Assembly: GCF_000143415.4 (NCBI RefSeq)
Contig: NW_003314380.1
Span: 23,613-87,612, forward strand
Direction: 5' to 3'
DNA length: 64,000 nt
DNA from: Selaginella moellendorffii
Lineage: Eukaryota > Streptophyta > Lycopodiopsida > Selaginellales > Selaginellaceae
Part shown: positions 1 to 10,497 of the stretch, piece after piece
Layout of the letters: each line of letters begins with the position of its first letter
Position numbering within the stretch: the first letter of the stretch is position 1
Position numbers and translations under genes: made by a program
Notes under the pieces: model-generated
Seen by the model: the letters and a program-made list of their open reading frames with translations, nothing else
Databases searched by the model: none
Told to the model about the DNA's origin: nothing

Positions 1-375
1 CATTTGGTATTAGAGAAATTGTCTCAGCAATTCTTATCCAACTTTTGTCAGATTTTCTAACTCAAGTTGCATACGCAGGGACTTTTCTAGTGGATCCAAA
101 GTGACTTATGTAGGATTAGTTGGATTGCACCATTCGGTAAAAATGTTGTATGCATGTTTAATTACTGATAGAGGCATATATGCAACTAGCAGGATGGTGA
201 AAAGAAACCATGCTAATGACGCAGAAACCTCTAGACAGATGAGTCGAGAGGAGGAAACTCCTACTAGAGATGCTGCAAAAGAGGTTGAGGCTGAGTTAGA
301 AGAGGAAGAGTCAGACGCTACAGCACTATAGCGAACAGCTTAGGAAGTTTGCTGGAAGTCATAACAAATTTTTTG
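1..375. other. Unassigned left edge
   Basis: No gene is recognised here. One short plus-strand open frame (101-331) encodes an acid-rich tail with many Glu residues and no ATG at its start; nothing in it matches a family I know. The segment abuts the point near 375 where the minus-strand integrase of the neighbouring retrotransposon stops aligning, so it may be a rearrangement junction. Confidence 0.3.
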
Positions 376-379
376 TTGT

Positions 380-1080
380 GTCCAAATGCTCAACCCAGTT
401 GGTCCGCCGTGACATAGTACCACAAATAATCCTTAAGTTGAGCATTCATGCATTCAGTCTGCCTATCAATTTGAGGATGATAAGCCATACTAAACTTCAA
501 CTTGGTACCGAACAACTAGAACAATGTGCCCCAAAACTTCCCTGTGAATCTCGGATCTCTATCCGAGATCATCTCTTGAGGAAGACCACAAACCCACACT
601 ACATCATGGAAAAAGAGCTTTGCTGCTTGTTTTGCATTCACTGTTTCGACAGTTGGAATGAAGTGTGCAATTTTTGACAACCCATCCACAACCACTATCA
701 AAGTATCATAACCCTTAGACTTTGGCAAGCAAGTGATGAAATCAAGTGCCACACTATGAAATGGTCATGCCGGTACTGAAATGCACTACAACTTTCCAGC
801 CTACTTCTTAGTTTTGCACTTACATTGCTGGCATATAGGGCAGGAACGGACATAGTCCGTTACATCACCTTTTATACTAGACTAGAAAAATCCTTTTTTC
901 AATGAAGCTAGAGTCTTTCGCTTTTTACCATGTCCCACTACGGAAACATCATGATGTTCCCACAGAAACCAACTGCTACAGATCCTTAAAGGGAAGATAC
1001 AATCTTTCTTGCTTATAGAATATAAGCCCATCCCAAACTAAGAAGTGAAGCTTCATATTGGTGCAGCTAGTAATTTTTGT
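380..1080 (-). pseudogene. Retrotransposon integrase, truncated (element A)
   Basis: The minus strand carries an integrase core with MALDFITCLPKSKGYDTLIV, then DGLSKIAHFIP and ISDRDPRFTGKFW, the standard Ty3/gypsy catalytic-core motifs. Upstream, around 800-850, the minus strand shows zinc-binding-like Cys residues. Alignment ends near 375 at a point reading NWVEHLDTT, and the same phrase starts the fragment at 5265-4587, so the two pieces look like parts of one ancestral reading frame. Confidence 0.8.
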
Positions 1081-1539
1081 TGTTTCGTTACCAGGGTTCT
1101 GCTTCAACAACTCCACATGGTGCAAGATTGCCTTTGCCAATGGATCACTTCCATATGAAGCCTAAACATCCTCCAACCAGTCCAAACTGATTACTGATAT
1201 TTCCCGAAACTAAGCCTGACAACTCATCCGGAACAATATTGTCTTTATTAGGTTTTATATGATTTCAATATTATATCTAGCAAGCTTCTCTTACCAATGA
1301 GCTTGCTTCGGCATAAGCTTAGGCTGTGTAGCAAAGTAGCTCAATGTGTTACTACTTGTATAAACTTTGGTGTGTCCACCCAAGTAGTGTCTCCAATGTT
1401 CCAATGCCGACACTATAACAAACATCTTCTTCTCGTGCATTGGCCATTTTCGTTAGGTTTCATCTAATTTCGTGGAATAGAACGCAACAAAACAACCATA
1501 TTGCCTTAGTGTAACACTAACCACTTTGTTATAATCTTG

Positions 1540-2943
1540 CTACAACATGGCACCAATAGCATAGCCAAATGCATCACAATGCACTTTGAAGAGTTTATCA
1601 AGATCTGGAATCCTAAGAATAGGAACTGTAGTCAACATCTCCTTCAATCGTACAAAAGCACGCTGACAAGTTGGTGTCCAATGAAACGGTATACTACTCT
1701 TTGTCAACTCAGTCAATGGAAGAGCAATTCTTGCAAAATTGCGGATAAACTTGCGATAATATCCCGCTAAACCAAGAAATGAATGAACATCTGATATAGT
1801 GGTCAGGACTTCCCAGGACTTCACTGCTTCCACCTTCTTTGGATCTACCTCAATTACACCACCACCAACTATATGTCTGAGAAAGTTTACGTGCAATTGT
1901 CTGAAAATGCATTTACTTTCCTTAACATATAGTTTGTGTACACGCAACTTCTGAAACACTAACTCCAAGTGTTTCAAATGATCCTCCAATGTTTCACTGA
2001 AGGCTAGAACATCATCGATATATAGAACAACAAATGTGTCCAAATAATCTCTGAATATTCTATCCATCATAGTGCTAAATATTGCTGGTGCATTGCATAA
2101 CCTAAATGGCATGACAAGGAACTTATAAAATCCATAGCGAGTCTTAAAAGCTGTCTTCTCCACATCCTGATCTGCCACTTGTATTTGATGATACTTGGAC
2201 CGCAAATCAAGTCACATAAAATACTTGGCTTTTAAGAGTTGGTCAAATAAGTCATTAATGCGAGGCAAAGGATAACTATTTTTGACCGTGATCTTGTTGA
2301 GTGCTCAATACTCAATACACATCCTCATAGTTTCATCCTTTTTCATAACAAAAAGGACCGGCACTCCATAAGGTGACTTGCTTGGTCGGATATGACCTTT
2401 GTCAAGAAGTTCCATAAGTTGCTTCTTGAGTTCAACCATCTCCTTGATGTTCAAATGATACAGAACTTTCATAGGTGGTTTAGAACCCAAAATAACCTCA
2501 ATTTGATGATCAACCTCACAACTATGAGGTAGCTCTGGTGGCAAATCCTTCAGAAAAATATCCTGATTTTGTGCCAACAACTCCAATATCTTCTTTGGTA
2601 CAAGATCAACCCCATCACCAATTCGAACCGAGTCACCAACACCCTCAACTTCCATCACTTGAACCCAAAAGGTCTGACATCCCTTCTTAGTTGTTTTTTG
2701 AGTGGCTCTTGCAGTCAAAACCTTAGTATCCCAATCCTTTGAGGAGCGCTTTTGCAATTGAAAGGACATATCGGGACGCCCTTCTAACTTTAATGTGATA
2801 CAACTTTGTCCAGCATCATAAATCTCTTTAATATAATTGTTAAAGAAATCCATACCAAACACTATTTGAAAATCTGGTATCTTCAACACTACCAAGTCCA
2901 CTCTTTCTTTCCACTTGGATATTTTTATTGGAACATCACTCAC
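1540..2943 (-). pseudogene. Retrotransposon reverse transcriptase and RNase H (element A)
   Basis: Two open pieces, 2943-2305 and 2205-1540 on the minus strand, together carry the protease tail (VFGMDFF), the start of reverse transcriptase (KSPYGVPVLFVMKKD) and the catalytic YIDD box (VLYIDDVLAFSETLEDH). Next come the thumb and connection region (SFLGLAGYYRKFI) and the beginning of RNase H (VHCDAFGYAIGAML). These are diagnostic of Ty3/gypsy pol. Stops fall between the two pieces and again after RNase H begins, so the gene is dead. Confidence 0.9.
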
Positions 2944-2976
2944 AAATTTTCTGACTACCTACCCACGTTTCGCAAA

Positions 2977-3803
2977 TCAGAAATATATGGGCGACATTTG
3001 CTCAGCATTCAATCCTAACAACTTAATTAAGTCTTCAGATATCACGCTGTGTGTAACTCTTGTGTCAATCATCACTCGGATTTGGTGTCTGCAGACAAAG
3101 CCTACCAAATACATCAACAGATTAATGTTTGTATTGATTGCGAGAAAAATTTGAGGAAAACAACAAAAGTAACTCACCTCCTCTTCTTCATAGTCTACAT
3201 TAACCAACTCATCAACCCTTTTAGCTTCACCACCACCGTTTTCCCTCATGGCATTAATATGAGACTTTATCTTGTGTTTGTTGGGACACTCCGAGGACCT
3301 ATGTCCCGACTCTCCACAATGGAAGCAATGACCCACACTACCCATTCCACTAGGAGTAAGGTTTGCAAGTTGCTGTTACTTGTACCCACTAGGAGGAGGA
3401 ATAGAGGACTTAGGACCAGAAGAAGCTACTGGTGGTCTCCAACCACCACCACTTTTGTTAACCGTTGTTTGTAAGCCTCTAGGGTAGAGCCTTCCTTCCA
3501 CCCTCTATTTCTGATCACCTTGTTTATTTCTAGAATTCTTATTTTTATTTGAGGTACCAGCATACCACTGTTGGTATTGTTTCATGAGAGACTAAAGGCA
3601 ACTTGCTGCGCTACCTCCTTACACTCTAGATATATCTTTGGCTTAAATTTCAAAATCTCATTGCAAGAAAGTGAACTTAAATCCTCTAGGAAATAACTCC
3701 GAGCATCTTTGTCACTCATATTTGCAATCATAATGCGCTTTTGAGCAAACGCATTAACATAATGCATAAGGTCCCCAAACTGAGTATGCTCAACAAGAAA
3801 CAC
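2977..3803 (-). pseudogene. Retrotransposon gag, zinc knuckle and protease start
   Basis: The upstream part (about 3803-3582) resembles a gag segment with a short open frame only. At about 3330-3285 a CCHC knuckle of spacing C-x2-C-x4-H-x4-C reads CFHCGESGHRSSEC, typical of plant Ty3/gypsy gag. Downstream is a protease-like segment in which the usual D-[ST]-G catalytic triplet reads D-T-R, followed by VTHSVIS. The change at the third position would be expected to inactivate the enzyme. The reading frame between gag and the knuckle is broken. Confidence 0.75.
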
Positions 3804-4586
3804 ATAGGGTTCCTACCTTATGTTTATCCAATTTAAGTGCAAGGTCATTAACTAGTTTCTCAACTAACTCAAATGGAAACAATAAAAGGAACCAATTATA
3901 CTGACCTCCTGCCATCATGGCAGTAAGGAAAAAGTGTCTGTAAAGACTGACTGACAAGTATCTTTCAATACCCGAAGTCACATTTGCGACACTCTCCCCC
4001 CTTGGGGAAGATGGACATCCTCGTTGATGCATACCCAAGTCTAGCAAACCATCAAGGAAACAACTCCAAAAGTTAACGGAAAACACACTATATGGGAAGC
4101 ACACCGACTTAAATGAGTTATGGAATGACCTTTCCTCTACGTCCAAAGATGTTAAGACTCAGACACCCTCCAGCCATTGCCGATAAAGAAATGACTAACA
4201 GAGTTAGTCACCCTTGCTGCTCTGAGTACCACTCCGCTTACAAAGGAATGATACACCCTTGCTTGTAGGGACATAGAGGCCCAACTTCCCCTGAGCAATA
4301 AATCAACCATGTCAGGAAGATTTAGACAACTATTATAAATTGGCAAATTAAGTTATTTACACGACCACACCCCTTTTCAAAAATGAGTCATCAAAAGAGA
4401 GGTGGGGACTTATGATCAGTCTATAATAGTTATCCCCATGGTTATAGATTGGACCCATGCACCGATGTGCTGAAGTCAACTTACCAAAACTGACCCAAGT
4501 ACTAACAAATGAGAGAAACAAAACTTTGATGTATAGAAATATATTACTTTATTGATTTGTAAGATTTATTACAAATTTTATAAAAG

Positions 4587-5265
4587 CTAGTCTTTATTAC
4601 TATTCTCATACTCCGTGACAAACTCACAAGCATGTGTAAGATTCCTAAGAGGTTCCCATGTTGATTCACAAATCGGGTAACCTTTCCACTTAACTTGATA
4701 TTCCTTGGAATGACCACTACGAGCTTTGTGGGACAAGAGAATCGCCTCGACCTCATACTCAAGGTCACCATGCACAAGTTCCAGAGGGAGACGAATGTCC
4801 ATAGAGTGATCCGCATTAACACGATATAGTGCCAATAAACTGACATGAAACACATCATGTACATGGGACAACTCATCTGGAACATCCAACTTGTAGGATA
4901 CATCACCAACTCGCACCACGGTAACAACTTCCGAGATAAATATCCTTTAATGTTCAAGTTTTGGGAAAATAGCCATAGCTGATCTCCCACTTGATAGGAT
5001 ACATCCTGACAATGCTAATCCTTATCACATCGATACCTATCTTGAGCTTTGCCCATTGCATCAGTAGCTCTAGACCAACCTTGGCGTAGCTGCTTCGCAT
5101 AAATCTCAACAGCTGGGACCAACACTTTGGATATTGGTTTCCATACAACAATTTATTGAGGCACCCCACGAGCATTCCCTTGCAGCATCTCCCATGGAGA
5201 ATAGCCTATAGCACTGTGAAATATGTTGTTATAATAGAATTCTGTTGTGTCTAAATACTCAACCC
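4587..5265 (-). pseudogene. Integrase C-terminus with chromodomain
   Basis: Minus-strand fragment of a chromovirus pol end. About 5265-4930 encodes the integrase tail (MGKAQDRYR, VGDQLWLFSQNLNIKG). About 4919-4587 encodes a chromodomain with the aromatic-rich signature YQVKWKGYP...STWEP preceded by EYEVEAILLSHK. Chromodomains of this class direct integration to heterochromatin; that role is known for the family and not shown here. At least one frameshift separates the two parts. Its 5' end matches the truncation point of element A. Confidence 0.8.
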
Positions 5266-5590
5266 AGTTGCATCCAAATGCTCAACACATTTCATAGCGC
5301 TATAGGCTGTTCTCCATGGGAGATGCTGCAAGGGAATATTCATGGGGTGCCTTAATAGATTGTTATACCAAAACTAATGTCCAAAGTGTTGGTCCCGGCT
5401 GTTGAAACTTATGCGGAGTAGCTACGCCAAGGTTGGTCTAGAGCTACTGAGGCGATGGGAAAAGCTCAAGATAGGTATCGACGTGATAAGGATCAACATC
5501 GTTGGGATGTATCCTATGAAGTGGGAGATCAGATGTGGCTATTTTCCCGGAACTTGAATATGAAGGGATCTTTATCTCAGAGCTTCTCCC
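4925..5590. repeat. Inverted duplication of an integrase fragment
   Basis: The reverse complement of about 4925-5224 closely matches 5293-5590 on the plus strand: both read through a gctataggct-ttctccatggg stretch into the same integrase tail. The arms are roughly 300 bp, with an estimated 85 percent identity by eye, around a spacer of about 70 bp. The right arm joins the plus-strand degenerate element, the left arm the minus-strand chromodomain fragment. A transcript across it could fold into a long hairpin. Confidence 0.75.
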
Positions 5591-8230
5591 CTTGTCTCAT
5601 ACTTATTTCTTTTATTCCTCTCACTTATATTCCTTTTCGTCCTTTTGCTTTTACCTTTGCTTTTATCACTTTTGTCTCCCCATTACTTCCTTCTATGTTT
5701 TCGTCTTGTTCCTCTATTCCCTTTTCTGATCCCTTTGATGGTCTTTGTGTTGCAAGAAATCTCTTTGAATTTGACCTATTATTTGGGGTCAAGATTAGAA
5801 CACATCATCCTATTCTAACTGAGGATGGTTGTCCAATCAAGGTTCTTATTCGTCGTCAGTCACTAAAAGAGATCAAGATTTTATATACAAACGTTAAGAA
5901 AATGTTGGAAAATAATGTTATTTGAAAGTCATAAAGTCCTTAGGCGTATAAACCTCATCTTGTGACAAAGCTTGATGGGACTATTCATTTCTGCATTGAC
6001 TATTGCCCATTAAATGAAGTGATAATCCCAGATATGTACCTTCTTCCTCACACTATTGATCTCTTGGATCATCTAGGGAAAGGTCATCAGTTCCTCAAAT
6101 TAGATCTTGCTTATGGGTACTAGTAAATGCCAATGGCCGAAGAAGATATTTCTAAGATTACTTTTCATACACCGTTTATGTAGCACATGTAGGGGAGAGA
6201 GATAAGGTGCGTTACAATTTAGTTTGTATGAGTTCTTGGTGATGCCGTTTGGTTTGAATAATGCTTCAGTAAATTTTTAGTAGATGATGGATTAAGTTCT
6301 TTGCGATATGCCAGAAGTGACTAATAACTTCATTAATGATGTCTTGATACACTCAAAGGGGACATAGGAGGAACATATCTATGATGTTCGTAAGGTTGTT
6401 GGATCAATTACAGGAAGTTGATTTAAAGCTAAAGCGGTCGAAATGCATGTTTAAGTCCAACAACACAACCTATCTTAGGTAGGCAATTTTAAAATTCTTT
6501 ATTTTGAAGTGTATGAATGATATGCAACATTTTGTGCAGTATCTCGATCATTTTGTTGATCATCTTTTTGATCGCACTACACCATCATGAGCATTATTGA
6601 AGTTGTCAACATCATCTTTAATTTAGTTTGTGGAATGTGAGTGGGCATTTATGGATCTTAAAGAGCTATCGACAACTCCTCCAATATTGGCATATTTTAA
6701 CTATACTCGACCTTTTATTTTGCACATGGATGCTTCTAATATTAATCTTGAAGGTGTGTTGATGCAAAAGAACTTGAGTGTGCTTGGTTAGTGCCATCCT
6801 ATTGCATATATCAGCCATACATTAGAACTAGCAGAGGTGAACTACTCCATGATAGAGAAGTAATGTTTAGCAATAATTTGGGGTTTCGAGAAACTTCATG
6901 CATATTTACATGGTTCTAAAATATTACTAAAAGGTGATCATGCTGTAGTTACTTCATTATTGAAACAAAAGAACTTGGATGGTTATATTGCTTAGTGGGC
7001 TTTAAAGCTTCAGATATATAATTTTGATATTATTTATTACCTAAAGGGTTCTATAACTAATACTGATGCCCTTTCTTGAGCTCCTTTTCCTTCTTCGCTT
7101 TCTTCTCATATTTCTTATGAGCTTGTTATTCTAACATCTATGGATTTTTTTGACAAGGATTTTGTGTTGTTGGTAGTTATTATACTTAATGTTCAGAGTC
7201 CATAACATGTAGAGCAAAATTTACTTTCTTTTAACGAAGTTTATGAGGCCTAAGAAATTGAGCCATGGATTCGAAGGCTTCACGACATATTTGAAAATCC
7301 TACATCACTTGCTAATGAGTTACCATTTTGGCATTTACATTCTTAATATCGTCTTGTAGACAATCTTCTTTATTTTGTGGAGATGAATCTTGATAATCAT
7401 TTATGACTAATGGTGCCTTTAATTTGTATTCCATACTTTCTCCATGCCTACCAAGATTCTCCTATTCTAGATGGGCATATAGGACATCATTGTGTGACTA
7501 AAAAGTTATGTAGGTCTTTCTATTAGCCAAAGATATGACGTGATGTTATCCTATATGTGCATAGTTGTGTTTAGTGCCAAACTCGTAATATTCCCTCTCA
7601 TGCTGTGAAAGGATAGTTACAGTCAATTGCAATTTCATGTTTTTTTGAATTTGTGGCATTTAATATGATGGGGCCTTTTCCGCAGTTGACTGATAACAAT
7701 GAGTATGTCATTATTACTTCTAGCTATCTAACTCACTAGGTGGAAATCAATGCTTTTGCGACATTGATTTCCACCTAGTGTGTTTACAACTGTTGTTGGA
7801 TATTTCCTCCTCAATTGAATAATGTTTTAGCATTCCTATCCAAAACGAATACTTTCGGATAATAGTCCCATATTTATAGCTAAAGCATTTTATATTTTGA
7901 TGTCTTAGTTGGGGATACGCCACACTTTCATAAATGCTTATCATCCACAGTCAGATGGTTTAGTGGAACGGCTCGTTTGGACTTTCAAAGGGATGATCAT
8001 GAAGTAAATGAACTTTTAACATTTGGATTATGATGGTTATTTACTGTCTCTTCAATATGCATATGTCACAAAAGTGTAAAGTTTATGCTTCACCATATAA
8101 ACTCTTACACAATCATAACTCAATATTACCAATGGAGTTGAGTTTACCTTCGGAATTGCCACAAGTTACTAATGTTAGGTCTTGGGATCAGTATTTAATG
8201 AGCATTCTTCCCCTTGTTTGAGTAAGGTTT
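5293..8230 (+). mobile_element. Heavily decayed Ty3/gypsy element (element B)
   Basis: After the integrase tail (5293-5590) and a pyrimidine-rich insertion (about 5590-5750), the plus strand carries a full-order but stop-riddled pol. It has RT (about 5940-6480, HFCIDYCPLNEVIIPDMYLL then FLKLDLAYGY) and RNase H (about 6630-7080, ILHMDASNINLEGVLMQK). The integrase follows (HHCVTKKL near 7490, then TFINAYHPQSDGLVERLV near 7930). Stops repeatedly sit where the family has Gln, Trp or Arg, each one transition away. No terminal repeats were identified. Confidence 0.8.
7734..7780. repeat. Perfect 19-bp inverted repeat with 9-base loop
   Basis: The arm cactaggtggaaatcaatg (7734-7752) is followed by a 9-base loop (7753-7761) and its exact reverse complement (7762-7780). 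It lies inside the decayed integrase of element B, where family alignment predicts no such palindrome. The second arm replaces expected integrase sequence. Confidence 0.9.
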
Positions 8231-9552
8231 ACCAAGCACCTAGGTCACATACAAATGGGATAACAATGGTGCTATAACTCCCATCATCATTCACTTGCAA
8301 AGTACAAAGTAGATAATTAAATATTAGTCCATTTTCTCAATCTTATGGTATATGGTTTGTTTAAAGGGCTCCTTGCTTACTGAAAAGAGATTATATTGGG
8401 TGTTGTGGCAATTTAAACCACAAATTTATAAGGTTTGGCATGACGTCTAACAGGTCGATCCTCCAAAAAATTGTGCATGTGTAATAGTTAAAACACTTTG
8501 TACAAACAGATTAGGAACAATTGACACCACCTATAAATGCACTAATGCTTCCTCCTAATGTTCTTTCACATCCTGACCCATCCACAAGAGAACTTTGACT
8601 ATTTTCTATCATTCTAATAAGGGATGATGTGAAGTCTAAATGTATAGTTACAATGCCATATGTAGTGGGATTTTGATAGATTGGTTTCAATTTAGACCAC
8701 TTGTTAAAGTATATAAGTTAGGGTTTTTAGGCTAATTAATATGTATATCTTTGTATTCCATTTCTATATTCCATGCACTCACATTAATACTTGTTAGATA
8801 CTTATCAATAATAGTTTATAAGAATAGTTTAAAAAACATAATTTTGAAAAATAATTATAATTTAAAATTTATATTTATTTATTTAAATTTTAAGATTTTT
8901 AGAAAAGATACATGGGCTAAACATTCCAATATATTTGAATATAGGAAGTATTGAAGCATTAACAATCGATATTAAGTAAGAAACAATGCTTTTTAATAGG
9001 TTCATAACTCTTAATATTATTTTATAAATACAAATTTAATTTATATGTTTAAAATTTTCTAAATGTATGAAAAAATATATATTTTATAACAGGTGAAATG
9101 ATTTTGTTTTTGGTTTGCTTAAACAAACCTGAATAGTAGTGGATTTACCTAAAATATACTTGAATCTTCTAGGATATTCTACAATCTAACAATTATTATT
9201 CATTTAGATTAATCTTGTACTTTTAATTTATAAACATGTTTATAATTTATAAACTTTCTTAAACCCATTCTAATATATTCTTTTTTATTCTATCATCTTG
9301 CAATAAGATATGTTTATTTCTGATTATAAACTTTATTTGATCAATTGGATTAATAAGTAACAATAACACTAGTATTACAACGCAATTTATTAATAATATA
9401 GAATTTACATTGTCATAACTCTAAAAGAAATCAACGTGACAACCTCATCGTCAAATTTGTGTACAGTGTTGGTGCGTTTTGGTTCTTTCAAATATAAATC
9501 TACTTATGACCTTCTTTATTGATAATCAATCATGAATATCGTAATCATAATT
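8231..9552. other. AT-rich intergenic DNA
   Basis: No coding region is recognised. The stretch from about 8700 is strongly AT-rich, with short poly-A/T tracts and no long open frames. It contains one member of a dispersed repeat (about 9105-9375). The segment 8231-8700 may be the outer end of the decayed retrotransposon, but no terminal repeat boundary is visible. Confidence 0.5.
9105..9375 (+). repeat. Dispersed AT-rich repeat, copy 1
   Basis: This block starts near ggtttgcttaaacaaacctg and runs through a tacctaaaatat / aggatattctacaatcta core to atcaattggattaataa. The reverse complement of about 58800-59020 follows the same order of landmarks with scattered substitutions. It therefore looks like a member of an interspersed repeat family. 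There are no recognisable terminal repeats and no coding capacity. Confidence 0.65.
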
Positions 9553-10439
9553 TCAGTAAGAAATAGATTTTAAAATGTTTTTACAACAATAAAACCATAG
9601 CTCGCAGCCATCCAATAGCAGGCCCAGGACAGTCGTTGGAAAACTTTTGTGGACGTTGCTCTTGGCCAATAGGAGGCTGGCACATCTTAGGTGCTCATTG
9701 GCTGAGCGAATTAAATCAATTTGACACTTGTCCGGTGGTATCTTGTGCTCGCAGGAGCGGCGCCAATCGCTCGTCGACTTATTCCACTTGCTACAGACTT
9801 TACAACCAAGAACATGTGCTTTGATCTTCCCTGTTTCATTCTTCATGCATATAGAGGTTACCTCTCTTTTAGAACATACGTTCAAAAGCAGGCTTGAGAA
9901 GCTGGTAGGTCACATACATACGTTGCTTCCATCCGTTGCTCCTTTCCCTGCACAAAGGTCACCTTTGCAAACCAGTAAGTAAGTTACAAATATCATGGTC
10001 ATTTTGTAACTTGGTGTTTCCATGTGAATTCCGCACTGTTAGTGGGATGATCTGAAATCCAAGTTATTCCACTTCAGGCAGCTAGGGGACATAGTAGGTT
10101 AGATGTGAGCGGGTGAAGTTGTACAAGCTTGCTGGCAAGTTTGAGAGGGTTTGCCAACTGCCCAGCATTGCCATCATTATTTCGTGACACCAGCAGTATC
10201 CAACGACTACATAGTTAAAGTCCTATGCCCCAGGGCCAAGACTGTAAACTAATATTAATTGAAACTCAAGCTTTGCTCTCTATGTTTATATAAGACACAC
10301 ATAAAACATGTGTAGGTACACACACACCTGCTACTGATGGTCGTTATGCAAGACTCTCAGCCCAAAAATTCTCCCTTGCTCTTGGTGAGTACGCTCCAGG
10401 GCCATGTCGGTGGTTACAATACAATGCATGCTCCCCAAC

Positions 10440-10442
<3 letters not shown>
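9553..10442. other. Intergenic, no gene recognised
   Basis: Both strands carry an open frame of about 85-110 codons around 9553-9982, but neither starts or reads like a known family and they overlap in antisense. I see no splice-linked exons, repeats or RNA genes. Confidence 0.4.
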
Positions 10443-10484
<42 letters not shown>

Positions 10485-10497
10485 TCTCTCTCTCTCC
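10443..10497. repeat. (CT)n microsatellite
   Basis: A run of about 27 CT dinucleotides with a single CC interruption. It produces artefactual Ser-Leu and Arg-Glu open frames on the two strands, which were ignored. Confidence 0.95.

Larger units (their letters stand above)
376..4150 (-). mobile_element. Decayed Ty3/gypsy chromovirus internal region (element A)
   Basis: Read on the minus strand, the order is gag-like region, CCHC zinc knuckle, aspartic protease, reverse transcriptase, RNase H and integrase. This is the standard Ty3/gypsy order. The frames are interrupted by stops and shifts (for example between 2305 and 2205), so no intact polyprotein exists. No long terminal repeat or primer binding site could be recognised. 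The integrase stops near 375, and the missing carboxyl end plus chromodomain lies instead at 4587-5265, upstream of gag. That implies a rearrangement or a second, tandem element. Confidence 0.85.
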
